NCBI RefSeq assembly: GCF_047511655.1 | Contig: NC_133398.1 | Span: 39,003,638-39,067,637, forward strand | DNA: 64,000 bases | Source of the DNA: Castor canadensis | Lineage: Eukaryota > Chordata > Mammalia > Rodentia > Castoridae | Direction: 5' to 3' | Shown: piece after piece, positions 1 through 47,490 of the stretch | Layout of the letters: each line of letters starts with the position of its first letter | Numbering within the stretch: the stretch's first letter is position 1 | Notes under the pieces: generated by a model | Database searches by the model: none | What the model was told of the DNA's origin: nothing | The model's input: only the letters and a program-made list of their open reading frames with translations | Made by a program: the position numbers and the translations under genes

Positions 1-104
1 AGGAAGATGGTGAGCTTGAGGCCAGCCTAGGTTATATAGTGAGTTCCAGGCCAGTTTAGGCTTCATAGTGAGACCTTGTCTCAAAACACCAACAAAAAGA
101 TTGT
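1..104 (+). mobile_element. B1-like SINE, 3' part
   Basis: Tail of a 7SL-derived SINE (gaggccagcct, then an A-rich end) cut by the window edge. Confidence 0.75.
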
Positions 105-194
105 ATTAATTCTTCAAGCATACAAAAGGAAAACAAATAATATAATGCTCTCTCATATACCTGTCACCAAGCTACAATATAATTGAAAAACCTA

Positions 195-408
195 ACCAGA
201 AGTGATGGCCCCTGCCTGTAATCCCAGATACTCATTGGCGGGGGAGGCAGGAGGAACTTGAGGTTGAGGCTAGCTTGAGCAAAAGTTGGAGACACCCTAT
301 CTCAAAAACAAAATATAAAACAAAAAGGGTAGAGGTCTGACTCAAGTGGCAGGGTACTTTTGCCTAGCATGTGTGAGGCCCTGAATTTAATTTCCAGGAC
401 CACAAAAA
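195..408 (+). mobile_element. Composite SINE (B1-like + ID-like)
   Basis: A B1-like half (cctgtaatcccag) is joined through an A-rich linker to a tRNA-derived half with A-box-like gactcaagtgg and an A-rich 3' end. Confidence 0.8.
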
Positions 409-502
409 AAGAAAAACTAACCAATCCCATCCTTCCCCTTGGTTTGATTATTTTAAAGGAAATTCTAGTCATCAATTTATTTCTTCTACAGATATTTCGA
501 CT

Positions 503-850
503 TTTTTTTTTTTTTTTTTTGGTGATACTGGGGTTTGAACTCAGGGCCTCATACTTGTTAGGCAAATGCTCTACCACTTGAGCCATGCCTCCAGCCTTTT
601 TTGCTTTAGTTACTTTTCAGGTAGGGTCTCTCAGTGTTTTTCCCCTGGGCAGCCTGGACTGTGATCTTCCTACTTATGCCTCCTGTGTACCTGGGATTGC
701 AGGTGCAGGCACATGCCACCATTCCCATCTTATTTGTTGAGATGGGGGTCTTGTAAACTTTTTGCCTAGGCTCACCTTGAATCTGGGTCCTCTTGAACTC
801 TGCCTTCCAAGTAGTTGAGATTACAATTGTAAGCCACCATATCCAGCCTA
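503..850 (-). mobile_element. Three-module SINE (B1-B1-ID)
   Basis: Read on the minus strand there are two B1-like units in tandem (about 850-733, 730-601) followed by an ID-like unit with box-B sequence gttcaaacccc near 535 and a poly(A) tail (T-run at 501-520). It belongs to a recurring architecture in this window. Confidence 0.75.
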
Positions 851-1044
851 GGACTCTTATTTTAATGGTATTAACATATAATACTATTGTTATACCTTTG
901 ATATTACCTATTATCTAGTATTCTAATTTCTCCAGTTGTCCCATCAGCATCTTTTTTTTACAGTTGTTCAGATCAAGATGCAAATCATATCCTATATCAG
1001 CTCTCCTCTCCTCCACTGTGAGGCAAGTTAAGCAAGTTCTGTCA

Positions 1045-1125
1045 TCCCAACCTTATAGATTAGGATTCTCAAGCTCAGTGGGCTAAAGGAATTGACCAAA
1101 GGGCCAAAGCTTCTCACCAAAAATC
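1045..1125 (+). repeat. MIR-like fragment
   Basis: Diverged match by eye to the MIR core: a ttatagat..gg stretch, then ctcaagctcag and a ttgacc segment. Old and short. Confidence 0.4.
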
Positions 1126-1532
1126 TATGATTCTAATATTTTAAACTGTGGTCCAGGAATCAACTGTGAAACTTGGGAAGAAGTCATATAGCCCTTTGGG
1201 ACTTGACTTTGTCTATGGCACATCACCATAGCACATGCAAAGGAACCTAGGAATAAGCCTTCTAGAATAGGATCAAAATCTTAGGTGTACAAAAGTGCCC
1301 CTTATTTCTTTCCTGAATATTTCCCTTGATTCCTTCTTAGTATTTAGTAGAGTTTATTGACCATTCCATTCTGATACAGCAAAGCCAAAAAGGACCCAAG
1401 GGCTCATAGGTATTAGTGGCCATACTTGGATTGGAGTATGTAAGGGCAGGTATAACTCAGGGGCAATGTTTTGATCCCCTCTGAATAATCTTTCCATTGC
1501 TAAAATTGGGGGGGGGGATACTGGATTGTTTT

Positions 1533-1762
1533 TGGTTTTTTTTTTTTTTTTTTTGGTTGTACTGGGGTTGAATTTAGGGCTTCATGCTTTCTAGGCAGAT
1601 ACTCTACACTTGAGCCACTCCGCCAGCCCTGTTTTTTTGTGTTGGGTATTTTCGAGATTGGGCATAAACTATTTGCCTGGGCTGGCTTGAAACTGCAATT
1701 CTCCTGATCTCTGCCTCCTGAGTGGCTTGGATTATAGGTATGAGCCACTGGTTTCCAGCCTG
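1533..1762 (-). mobile_element. Composite SINE (B1-like + ID-like)
   Basis: Minus-strand composite with a long T-run (its poly(A) tail) at 1537-1554, the ID half next to it and the B1 half at about 1640-1762. Confidence 0.8.
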
Positions 1763-2226
1763 GATTGATTTTTAATAAAGGAAGATATTTCTGAGTGTAA
1801 TCCCAGTGTAGCAAGATCCTGTCTCAAAAAAAAGGAGGTGGGAATACTGACCTCTCAGAGATGGGGCAATGATAGCTTTCTATGATTGCTGCTAAGAATA
1901 GCCCCAGCAAACTCTCAAGACTACTTTCCTGTTCTTGGTAGACCCTTGAACTGATACTTTCAAAGGATTGCTTCCTTTGTCTTCCCTCCCCTCCTTTTCA
2001 TTTACTGTCTTTAAGCCTAGATACATTACTCAGAAATAGATTTCTTCTCCATCATCTTGTCCTCCCCTCCCCTGCCACTGTTTCTGATGGGCACATTGCC
2101 CTGGAGGTGCACATATCTGGGTTTCTGCCAACCTATTGATGTCCAATGAGGACTTCTCACTCAGAGGCCATGCCCAGGAGCAGATGCCATTCCCTACCAC
2201 AGTCTCTTCAAAAGTGAGGGAGTTGA

Positions 2227-2467
2227 AGCCTGGTGCTGGTGGCTCACACCTTTAACCCTAGCTACTCAGGAGGCAAAGATCAAGAGAATCATGGTTTGAG
2301 GCCAGCCTGGGCAAAATAGTTCACAAGATCCTATCTCAAAAATACCCAATGTAAAAAAAAAAAGGGGGGGGCTGGCAGAGTGGCTCAAGTGGTGGAGCAC
2401 CTGCCTAGCAAACATGAGCGCATGAGGCCCTAAGTTCAAACCCCAGTACTGCTAAAGAAAAAAAAAC
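2227..2467 (+). mobile_element. Composite SINE (B1-like + ID-like)
   Basis: Nearly full-length: ctggtggctcac start, A/G-rich linker at 2353-2369, ID half with gcctagcaaacatgag and gttcaaacccc, A-tail. It ends about 500 bases before the first KIF24 exon. Confidence 0.85.
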
Positions 2468-2964
2468 AGAGGGCTAGAGCTAGATGATTTCTCAGTGCCA
2501 TCTCACCCCTGACTCTAGAATTTCTCCTGCCCCAGACAATTCACACCTGTGTGTATGTACAAGTCAGAGAGAGGGAGAAGTGGCTCTACCTAGGTACATC
2601 AATAGTTGGGAAGATTGTGAGGAGAAAAGGCAGCAGGCAAACCAGATATAAGCCTGGACTCTGGGACTTGAGGGTGGGTTCCTGGGTTTGTCTGTCCCTC
2701 ACTACTGACTCAGGGCTAATCCTAGGATCACCACCTCTAAATTGGGAGGCCTTTAGCAAGCAGGACAGAATGTTTCCCAGTTTTGCTTGGTTTTAGTTGT
2801 TGAACAGAAAACTGTAGGGCATTTCAGCTTCCTTTTGGGGGAATGGCCTGAGTGTTCTTTTTTTTTTTTTTTAAAGAAAAGTAAGACTTCATGGATATAG
2901 TATCTGATCTGTTATTTGCTTTATATGTGCTATTTGACATGCTTGGTATTCTCCCACCTTGCAG

Positions 2965-12335
<9,371 letters not shown>

Positions 12336-12925
12336 AGCAAGATCTTACCCTGGATGGTGGGACAGTGTAGGAGCCTGTGTCAGGTATTCAGGGTTTGGGA
12401 GAGGCCCCTGCCAGGTCCTCTCTGTCCATCACTCACTCCCTGGTCCTACCTATGCTAGCCTTACCCCAGCTGCATATAGCCTCAGATGGGCCCCAGCTTC
12501 CCCCTCAGGGCAAGGCCTCTATCCCTCCTCAGTTCCAAGCTCAGGAGCATTCACAAGAAAGGAAGTGCCAGTCTGAAGACCTTAATGCCCATTCCTTTTC
12601 TTTGGGTGGGGCTCAAGAAGCATTTGCTTTACTCACCCTGTGTCTGTGGAAATACATCTGGTTTTAACAAGTGTAGATGTTCCTAAGTTTGAGTATCAGA
12701 GTGAGATGGTCAGTGGTAACCTGGAGAAATCCACAGAGGTTGTAAATTAGGAAAGAGGCTTGATGAGCTGAATTCTGTACCTTTCTGTCTTCAAAGACTA
12801 CAACATTGGTTAAAGATTAAAACATTGGTGCTAGCAGAGCAGCAGTGAGGTGAGCAGTGCTCCATCAACCCTTGGAGATTTTTGAGAAATTGTAAAATGA
12901 ATAAACTTTTGATGTGTCTTTAACA
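12336..12925 (+). other. KIF24: KIF24 3' UTR (predicted)
   Basis: The non-coding tail runs from the TAG stop to just beyond the AATAAA at 12900-12905. It contains no recognisable SINE. Several overlapping short open frames here have no homology that I recognise. The exact cleavage site is not visible. Confidence 0.7.
12900..12905 (+). promoter_or_regulatory. KIF24: KIF24 poly(A) signal AATAAA
   Basis: Canonical hexamer 565 bases after the stop codon, followed by TG/T-rich sequence (ttgatgtgtcttt) that fits a downstream element. Confidence 0.75.
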
Positions 12926-13480
12926 GCAGATTAGGGCAGGCTGTATGCTAACATGTTCCCCTCCCTTCCTGCAATTCAGTTTTGAAACACAAGAGGGTGC
13001 CCATGTCACTGCATTTTTCTTTTTCCATCTCTACCTTTTGCTGAAGTGACAGGCCTTTGGTCAATGTTTGCTAACCCTAATGCTTCTGTGGCAGTTCTTG
13101 GCTACCATCTGTGATTCTTCACTCCCTATACCACTCATGGAATGAATGAAGAACTGGAGGCGCTCAGGCAAGTCTATCACCTAGGCTTGTTCTTCCAGGC
13201 TAGCCTGTGTTTATTTTGGCACTAAGTGCTATAGTCAATAGTCTGAGGCCTCTGACACAGGATACACCCCTCCCCCCTTCATCTGAGTTTTGCTTGCTTG
13301 CTGTATCATCTTTTTAGCAGACAGAAGCTCAAGGCAAGGCAAACAAAGCAGCCTCCAGAGCCCATCACTTCTGAAGGTCACCCTGAGTCTAACTGAGATT
13401 CATATGACATAGCCTTGGCTCAGAAGCCCATTACCATGTAAGCTTTAATTTTTTTCAAGTTGTAGGATAACTTTTAAGAG

Positions 13481-13598
13481 GAGCCCTTGGTACTTGCCTG
13501 TAATCCCAGCACTTGACAAGCTAAGAAAGAAGGATCATGAGTTTGAAGCCAGCCTGGACAACATAGTGAAACACTATCTCAAAAAAATAAAAGCCAAG
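13481..13598 (+). mobile_element. B1-like SINE
   Basis: cctgtaatcccagcacttg and gccagcctggac with an A-rich tail, in the gap between the two genes. Confidence 0.8.
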
Positions 13599-14029
13599 AG
13601 GGCTAAATGGCTGTCTTGAGACCCTCTGTCAGCCTCAGGTGGTGCTTAATGTAACCACCAGAGGGCATCCTACTCCCAGCTTAAGGTTCTGCAGTCCCTC
13701 AAAAAGTAAATGAAAATTTAGAGGCCCACTCCCAGCCAAGAACCCCAAAGGGATGATGGTATAGTATTAAGTGTAAGGCCAAAAAACTAGGGATGAATTC
13801 TTTCAGACACAGCAGCACCACTGAGAAATGGGGAAGCACTTTAAATCCAGTTCTGCCTGAGGCTGAGTACGTCAATGCCTGGTACTACGCAGAGGAAAAG
13901 AGGCTTCCATACCTCCTGAAGGACTCCCTAAAGCCCCAGCTGCTCACCCTCCATATCTGGCAAGAGGGCTTAGGTTTTTGGTCCAGAGACCAAGACTGTT
14001 TTGGTTTTGGTGTTTTTTTTCTGCAGTAC

Positions 14030-14168
14030 TTGGGTTTTGGGGGGGGGGTGGCGTTTTGTTTGCAGTACGTGGGCTTGAACTCAGGGCCTTTGCCTTGAGC
14101 CACTCTGGCAGGTGTGTGTGTGTGTGTGTGTGTAGGTGTGGCTAGGTGTTGCCTTGAGCCGCTCTGGC

Positions 14169-14206
<38 letters not shown>

Positions 14207-14435
14207 GTGTGTGTGTAGGTGTGTAGGTGTGGTGTGTGTGTGTGTGTAGGTGTGTGTGTAGGTGTGTAGGTGTGGCTAGGTGTTGCCTTGAGCCACTCCG
14301 GCAGGGGTGTGTGTAGGTGTGTGGGTGTAGGTGTGGCTAGGTGTTGCCTTGAGCCACTCTGGCAGGTGTGTGGGTGTGTGTGTGTGGCTAGGTGTGGCTG
14401 GGATTACAGGCATGAGCCACTGGCACCCAGCTAGG
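14030..14435 (-). repeat. SINE-born minisatellite with GT runs
   Basis: Antisense ID (14064-14110) and B1 end (14398-14433) of one composite SINE are pushed apart by about 290 bases. Between them a unit beginning ttgccttgagcc and ending ggcagg recurs four times (about 14091, 14150, 14283, 14344), each followed by a variable GT/GTAG run. Confidence 0.75.
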
Positions 14436-14625
14436 TCAAGTTTTCAAACAGGTCCTTATCTGTGCCTGTCTTTGCAAACCAAAAACTAGAGGGGCCCCAC
14501 AGAACCTACAGTAGAAAGTACTGAAATGACAGAAAATGGTTAGGTCCCATTCCAGCCTCATCCTCCTAAGTAAAACAGCTCTTGCCAATAAAGAAGTTAT
14601 CACAACAGGACATACCTTTTAGATT

Positions 14626-14631
14626 TTTATT
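14626..14631 (-). promoter_or_regulatory. UBAP1: UBAP1 poly(A) signal AATAAA
   Basis: The plus strand reads TTTATT. It is the only canonical hexamer that I see at a sensible distance downstream of the stop. Confidence 0.7.
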
Positions 14632-15393
14632 AGTAGTTCTCTCTGAAGAATCAAAATAGTTAGCAAATTAGATTCATCAAGACTGTATATACTTTGTATT
14701 TAGATCTTTAATGATGTACAACATAATACAAAACAAACCAAAAAGACTAATTTCTATGCCTAGGTGTTACTCATTGTGTCATCCTAAAGCAGGGCTGGAG
14801 GAGTCTGTTCAAGTAGAACAGGGAGGTTAGTGCTGGGCAACTAAGTTGTGGCCTGTTTGCTCACCCATTCAATGTGCTGGGAAGAGGCCAATGATTAGTC
14901 AGACTGACAAAAGTTTTAGAGCAGGGTTTTAAAGCCCTGGGCAGCAGAGGATTGTAGTCCAAACCAAGCCGAAAGAAAGAGACTAGAGAGGGAAGCATGG
15001 GAACTGCCTAGCAGAAGAGGCAAACTCAGCCCTGTGGGGAAAAGTGCATCATTTGCACCCTAGAAATATTGCAGAACCAGTGTAACACTAAGAGACTGTT
15101 ATAGGGGGTTTGAGGGGGGAACCCTGGAAGAACCTTTCACTTGCATTCAGCTTGGATTAAAGTTCAGTCTACCCATGCAGGTAGATTGGGAAGCATTTAG
15201 CCCCAAAGCAGCACTGAGTCTGGCTCTCCCTTTTATTCCCCACTCCTCCTGACAGCCAGGCTAGGTTTTGGCTGAGGACACAGAGACCCCAGAAAGACCT
15301 AAGTATTCTTTCTGGAAGGCCAAGATGGGAAGGACACTTCTCAAAATACAAATACATTTAATATGGAAGGGGCCAGGACAGGTCTGGGGCATT

Positions 15394-15421
15394 CATTCAC
15401 ATATCAAATCTTCCCCAATTT
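15394..15421 (+). repeat. 28-base direct repeat, copy 1
   Basis: One mismatch to 15989-16016. Contains atcaaatcttccccaattt. Lies in the UBAP1 3' UTR. Confidence 0.8.
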
Positions 15422-15594
15422 CTCCCCAGCTCAGGGCCTAGGCTCAGAGAGACTGCTGAGCAGTTTCTACACCTGACCTCTAACCCCCAAAAGAAAATCT
15501 GGAAGTGTGCCCCTTCTCTTTCCCCACAGGTGGGCTCTTCAGGGCTTCCTGGGGGGGTGATGGTTCCGTGGCAGGGCTTAGGCAGGGCCTGGTC

Positions 15595-41835
<26,241 letters not shown>

Positions 41836-42506
41836 TTAGAACCTGAAAAACAAGGAAATATTTATTAGGTACATGCTGCCTTGAGGGACTATAAACAAAT
41901 AGGAAAATAGAAACAACAAAAAAGAAAACAGAAGACCAAAGTTTCAGTACTGACACAGTCTTCCCTTCTCACTCCCAAAGTTCCAAAACAGAAGGTAGAA
42001 TGGAGGAAGAATGAGATTTTAAAAGAAAATGTAAATATTTCTTAAGTCTGCATGTTCTGAAAAAAAATATTAGAGGAAAAGCATAGCAGGTACTGACCAA
42101 TTTATATGCTATCAAAAGGAAAAAAATTACTGAGCACATACCTTCCTGATACAAATGACAAATGCATCAATATTGAGTAAGAAAAAGCTCTCGCTTTGTT
42201 CAGTTAAGCTATTAATTATACATGTTAAGACAGGAATTTCTGGAATGGTGAGTGAACAGCAGATAACCTTTTGTATTATGGCTTCCAAATTAAAAAAAAA
42301 AAAAGGAAAACCCCTTAAAGCCACACATCTAGTTTTACATTATTGTTGTATTTTTGTACCTTTAGTCCCTATATAACAAGCATGAAGTCTTTTAGTACAC
42401 ATATAAAGTAATATGAGCTCTTCAACCTAATGTTTATCTCCCTTGATATGTAATCTGTAACTTTAATTACCTAAGATATAAGTGAGAAAAAAATTAGGAT
42501 TGATGG

Positions 42507-42905
42507 GCCAGGTGCTGGTGGTTCATGTCTGAAATCCTAGCTAATTGGGAGGCTAAGATCAGGAGAATTATGATTCAAGGCAAGCCCAGGCAAATAGTTT
42601 GCCAGATCCCATCTCCAAAATAACCAGAGTGATCTAGGCACGGCTCAAGCAACAGAACACCTGCTTTGCAAGCACAAAGCTCTGAGTTCAAACTCCAGAC
42701 CCATCAAAAAAGGAAAAAAAAAAAAAAAACCACACTGGTGCTGGTGGTTCATGTCCTGGTTCAAAGCCAGCCCAGGCAAATAGTTCGAGAGACCCTATCT
42801 CGAAAAAGCCCATCACAAAAAAAGGGCTGTAGGAGTGGCTCAAGTGGTAAGAGGGCCTGCCTAGAAAGTGTATGGCCCTAAATTCAAACCCCAGTGCCTC
42901 AAAAT
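42507..42905 (+). mobile_element. Two composite SINEs in tandem
   Basis: 42507-42730 and 42733-42903; the second lost most of its B1 centre. An AT-rich run follows. Confidence 0.8.
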
Positions 42906-43109
42906 ATATATATACATATATAAAATGATTAACTCTATGTGGTAGGACTAGCAGTAATTCATAAAAACTTTTGTCAACATCCTACAGCAAAAATGTATTA
43001 TTTTTATAATTTCTTTTAAGGGTCTAAAAGTTTCCATTTTCCAGCATTATGTTGGGATAAAGTAATCTGGTTAACATTCCAGTTAATGGAGAGTTAAAAT
43101 TGTAAATAT

Positions 43110-43490
43110 GTGAGCCGGGTGCTGGTGGCTCATGTATGTAATCCTAGCTACTGAGGAGGCAGAGATCAGGAGAATAGAGGTTCAAAGCCAGCCTGGGCAA
43201 ACAGTTCTGTGAGACCCTATTTTGAAAAAACCCTGAGGGGGTAGTGGGGAGAGGGAGGGGGCGGAGTGGGTGGTAAGGGAGGGGGTGGGGGCAGGGGGGA
43301 GAAATGACCCAAGCCTTGTATGCACATATGAATAATAATAATATAAATAAATAAATAAATAAATAAATAAAGTCCTTAAGCAAGCAAAAAAAAAAAAAGA
43401 AAAAACCCTTCACAAAAAAGGGCTGGTGGAGTGCCTCAAGGCGTAGGCCCTGAGTTCAAGCCCCAGTACTGCAAAAAAAAAAAAAAAAAA
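43110..43490 (+). mobile_element. Composite SINE hosting an L1 3' end
   Basis: B1 half 43110-43234 and ID half 43410-43490 are one composite SINE, separated at its A-rich linker by the insertion at 43235-43398. Confidence 0.85.
43235..43398 (+). mobile_element. Young L1 3' end, copy 2
   Basis: Same G-rich tract and gtatgcacatatgaataata end as 6104-6565, then (AAAT)n, a 14-base extra segment and an A12 tail. The target duplication GAAAAAACCCT lies at 43224-43234 and 43399-43409. Confidence 0.85.
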
Positions 43491-43983
43491 ATGTAAATAT
43501 GTGGGCAATCAATTTTCAAAGAACCAACCAACCACACCAAAAAAGATTTAACCTTTTTATATGTGCAGAAGGCATTTCATAAACTCACACAGGGTTTCAG
43601 GGTCATAGTAATGCACACAAACCACAACAACACGGTGAGACTTTAAACCCAAAAACAAGATTCTTGCCAGTCTTAACCTTCCCACACAGGCACATACCAG
43701 AAATGTGTTTTTCTCAATCTCTGTTGGAAAAGAAGCAGTAACTAGGCATGCAGTAAAGAGACCTATGATGATGTTCACAAACAGGTGCAGGAAATGTCTT
43801 CATTTCTGTATCCCTAATATGTGTTGCTATTTTGGGATAACAGTTGTTTAAAGTAATGTTCTTTTTTTTTAAGAGGCAAATGGGTTAGAAGAGACTGCTT
43901 GAGCCTCTGATTTAATAAATAATTTTCCAAACAGCCCCAGAATAAACTTACATCAGGAATACTATAAAGAAGTTCCACAGAAA

Positions 43984-44045
43984 CCCAGCATGATGGTACA
44001 GGCCTGTAATCCAAGAACTCAAGAGGCTGAGGCAGGAAGATGGAA
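43984..44045 (+). mobile_element. B1-like SINE, 5' part
   Basis: cagcatgatggtacaggcct and gaggctgaggcaggaagatg. Confidence 0.65.
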
Positions 44046-44364
44046 AGAAGACAAAGAACAGAGATAGGTTAAGGAATGGTTAAAAAAAAAAAAAATGGTA
44101 AAGAGGGTAGGGGTGGGAGAAAGAAAAGGAACACCTTGGCAGAGTTCAGGCCCTTTCACAAGGGGAAGAGAAAGCCCAAGAGCAACTGTTTTAACTGTCT
44201 CATTTTCTCTTTCTTCCCTTCCACATATCATCAAATTACTGTAACACGAAATTACATTCTACTAACAGCTTCAGAATACACAGTAGCAATTCAATACCAC
44301 AGTAAGCTATCATTCACATTTCTACAATGATAGCTGCAAACAGGAATTTCCCAAGAAACTGATC

Positions 44365-44560
44365 CAAGCTGGGGCTGGTGGCTCACACCTGCAATCCTAG
44401 CTACTTGGGAAGCTGTGACTGGGAGGACTGAACTCCAAGGCCAGCATGGACAAATAGTTTTAGAGACCTCACCTCCAAAATAACCAGAGCAAAATAGACT
44501 GGAGGAGTGGCTTAAGAGGTAGAGCTTTTTGCAAGCATAAAGTCCTGAGTAAATGAATCT
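44365..44560 (+). mobile_element. Composite SINE
   Basis: ggggctggtggctcacacc start; shortened ID half. Confidence 0.75.
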
Positions 44561-45094
44561 AAGAAATTGTCTAATTTATACAAAAAGATGGTTTGGGGAA
44601 TCACATTTCAAGTCTGAAAACAAAATTAACACCTTTATAACTAACATCAACATATATATGACAATATATATGTAAGCTATACTATATTTGTGAGAAAAAA
44701 TTTCTTCGTTCTTTCTGAGATCTCAAGAGACACTCTGGAATCTCATTTCCTCTATCAGTAAAATAAAGATAGTAACCTAAATTACAAACCAACTCTACAC
44801 AGAAAATAAAAATATAATGGGAGAATAAAATGGAGGAAAATATTCGTATTTCTAAAAGTTACACTCAGTAACTTTTTAAAAATGTCTTTACTGGCAAAAT
44901 AAAAAGGTGGCAACCAAATGCTAATCCTCTTTTTCTTTTCTTTTCTTTCTTTCTTTTTTTCTTGGCCTTGACGTTACTACACTGATAGAAGTCTGGAAAC
45001 CATCTTCATCTACCACATATCAAACAACACCTCAAGAAACTCTAAAACATACTGCCTAACAAGCAGGAAGAACTCAACAAAGGTTGAATTGAAT
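44561..45094. other. Unique intron 1 DNA
   Basis: AT-rich with a T/C run at 44930-44962. No exon seen. Confidence 0.5.
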
Positions 45095-45290
45095 ATAACT
45101 TGCCTGTAATCCTGGCTACTTGGGAGGCTAAGATTGGGAGGATCTCAGAGGACAGTTCTCAAGGGCTCCATCTCCAAAATAACCAGAGCAAAATGCTCTA
45201 GAGGTATAACTCAAGTAGTACTCAAGAGCACCTATTTTACAAACACAAAGCCCTGAGTTCAAACCCCAGTCCCACCCCCTCCCAAAAAGA
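45095..45290 (+). mobile_element. Composite SINE
   Basis: cctgtaatcctggctacttg, attttacaaacacaaagccc. Confidence 0.75.
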
Positions 45291-45299
45291 GTAAGCCAT

Positions 45300-45825
45300 T
45301 ATACCAGTAAACTGGTATACCTATATACAACATGCAAAATTTTAATTGAGCCCGACAGTTTTACAATCTTAATTTTGTGAATTGAAAACACAACAGTGAA
45401 GACCAAAATGAGTTTATAAGATCTTACTTTCAGTCTGTTCAAGTCTCATAATAGCCAGACACTCCTTTTATAATCTATCACTGTCCATCAGCTCTGTGTT
45501 TGCAAAACTAAAAGGTTATTAAATGCTGCTGCACATTAGCATATTTGGCTGCAGATGGAAGGCCAATAAAAGAGGTCAACAATATACTGACTCATACAGA
45601 GGAGCATTTCAATGGCCCCAGTAAGCTTTTCTTTATTCATTAATTTTTTTCTTCCAATTCATCAGAATACTGCTTGTTCAGATCTTTCCTGAGCACCATA
45701 GTTTTATGGAGAGCTAAAATAGAAAATTTGAGTTATTAACCTACAGAAACAAGATGTGATGGGCCTAACATTTGGGAGAGGAGAGTATGCTTACATGGAT
45801 ATTGAAACAAAAAAAGGTAAGACTT
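45300..45825. other. Unique intron 1 block, possible conserved element
   Basis: About 525 bases with no repeat. It has a varied, less AT-biased stretch at 45515-45620 with cacattagcatatttggc and ggccaataaaagagg. I cannot assign a function. Confidence 0.35.
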
Positions 45826-45827
45826 TT

Positions 45828-46095
45828 TTGGGGGGTGGGAGAAGAGGAGGCAGTACTGGAGTTTTTAACTCAGGGCCTCACTTGTACCCTTGAGTCACAT
45901 CCCCAATTCTTTTGTTTTAGTTATTTTTCAGAGAGGGTTTTCTACTTTTAGCCCAAGGGTGGTCCTATGATTCTCCTTCCTCTAACTTTCAAGTAGCTGA
46001 ACAACAGGTATACGCCACCACCTTCAGCTTATTTTTTGAGATAAGTAGGGTCTTGCTAACATTTTGCCTAGGTTGACCTTGAACCTCATTCAAGG
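45828..46095 (-). mobile_element. Three-module SINE (B1-B1-ID)
   Basis: Antisense: ID 45850-45910, B1 45915-46030, truncated B1 46035-46095. Confidence 0.65.
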
Positions 46096-46104
46096 GATTA
46101 AGAC

Positions 46105-46435
46105 ATATTCATGCTGGGCACATATTCATACTTACAATTCCAGCTACTCAGGAGATCAGGAGGATCAGGGTTCAAGGCAAGCCCAGGCAAAAAGTTATTA
46201 AGACCTAATCTCGATTGATAAACCACATGTGGGAGTGCAAGCCTGGGAGGCCATGGGAGGCCATAGGTAGCAGGACTGCAGTCCAGATCAGCTCCAGGAA
46301 AAAAAAAAAACCTCAGACCCTATCTGAAAAGCAAACTAAAAGAAAAAGGGTTGGGGGCATGGATCAAGTGGAAGAGCACCTACCTAACAAGTGCAAGGCA
46401 CTGAATTCAAACCCCAGAACAACCAAAAAAAAGAT
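46105..46435 (+). mobile_element. Three-module SINE (B1-B1-ID)
   Basis: B1 46110-46210, second diverged B1 46215-46345, ID 46350-46432. It lies head to head with the antisense copy at 45828-46095. Confidence 0.65.
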
Positions 46436-46704
46436 GCATTCTTGTAATACTAGGTAATGGGATTCAAGGTGGGTCTTCTGGCTTTTCCTTTTGTGCTATC
46501 TGTTTTCTAGGTTTTCTGTACTGAGTACCTATCTCTACATCTATCCCTTGTTTAGCACACACAAACATACTGAGCAATATATGAAAAAAACAGGTACCTA
46601 TAAGAACAACAATATAAAACTAGTCAAAAATTATGATCTCAGAGAGAGCAAAAAGAACAAAGAATAAATCAATGATTTCTAGAGCTGCAAGAATACCTAC
46701 AGAC

Positions 46705-47040
46705 ACACTGGCATCATGGATCAAGTGGTAAGTGGTAGAGCACCTGCCTAGCAAATGGGTAGCCCTGAGTTCAAACCTCAATACAGCCAAAATAAAAATA
46801 GAATACCTACAAACCCACAAGCAGGCCTAGATTACAGACTTCATGGTGGTATAATGCATGATTTACTTTATTATTGATCCATGATGAAAAGCTAACAGTT
46901 ATGAACTACCCCAAATACATAATATTACCATTCATAAAGCAAAAACTAGCACTGGGAAAGGCAGCTCAGTGGTAGAACACTTGACTAGGATACATAAGGC
47001 CTGGGTTTGATGCCCACACCACCACCAAAAAAAAAAAAGC
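46705..47040 (+). mobile_element. Two ID-like SINEs
   Basis: 46708-46795 and 46948-47038 (ggtttgatgcccacacc). Confidence 0.75.
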
Positions 47041-47490
47041 AGAAACCATAGGAAACAGAAGAATTAGAAATACAAATGAGTAAGGTACATCTAATTTGTG
47101 TTATGACAAAGGTACCCTAAGAGGGAAGGGTGGGGGTGGGATGGGATGGGGAATAGGCAGAGGTCAGGGCTTCGAAGCAAGCCAGAGAAGATGGGCTGTA
47201 GCAATGCTCAGCAGTCAGGAGCTCTGCATTGAAGGCACCGGGTAAAAGTGAATGCTAAGGACAGAAGAGTCTGATGACATAGACCACTAAATTTCTTTGT
47301 TTGGAGTACACATTATGAACCCTTTGTGGAACATGGCTACCAGCTCTCTACTCAATCAATTTGATGGTGAATTAACAGGAGATGTGAACTGCACCCAAAA
47401 AAAACAGTAGCTTTCTATTCCCCAAAATGCTTTGCCCATAACAAAGCCTACATCTCCTGCCCAAGCAGCACAATCAACAAAAAGCACACA

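Larger units (their letters stand above)
12926..14610. other. KIF24-UBAP1 convergent intergenic gap
   Basis: About 1.7 kb lies between the two predicted 3' ends. It holds one B1-like SINE, one SINE-derived minisatellite (listed separately) and otherwise non-repetitive DNA with no convincing exon. The human 3' ends lie close together or overlap, so longer alternative 3' UTRs could cover this gap. Confidence 0.6.
14610..15594 (-). other. UBAP1: UBAP1 3' UTR (predicted)
   Basis: About 985 bases from the TGA stop to just past the AATAAA at 14631-14626. The UTR is free of SINEs. It carries one copy of a 28-base direct repeat (15394-15421) whose partner sits in the last intron. Confidence 0.75.

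Noticed and set aside
2551-2796. 81-codon open frame before the first KIF24 exon
   Set aside because: No kinesin similarity and no splice sites in phase; the expected upstream motor exon (LAGSE region) is not here.
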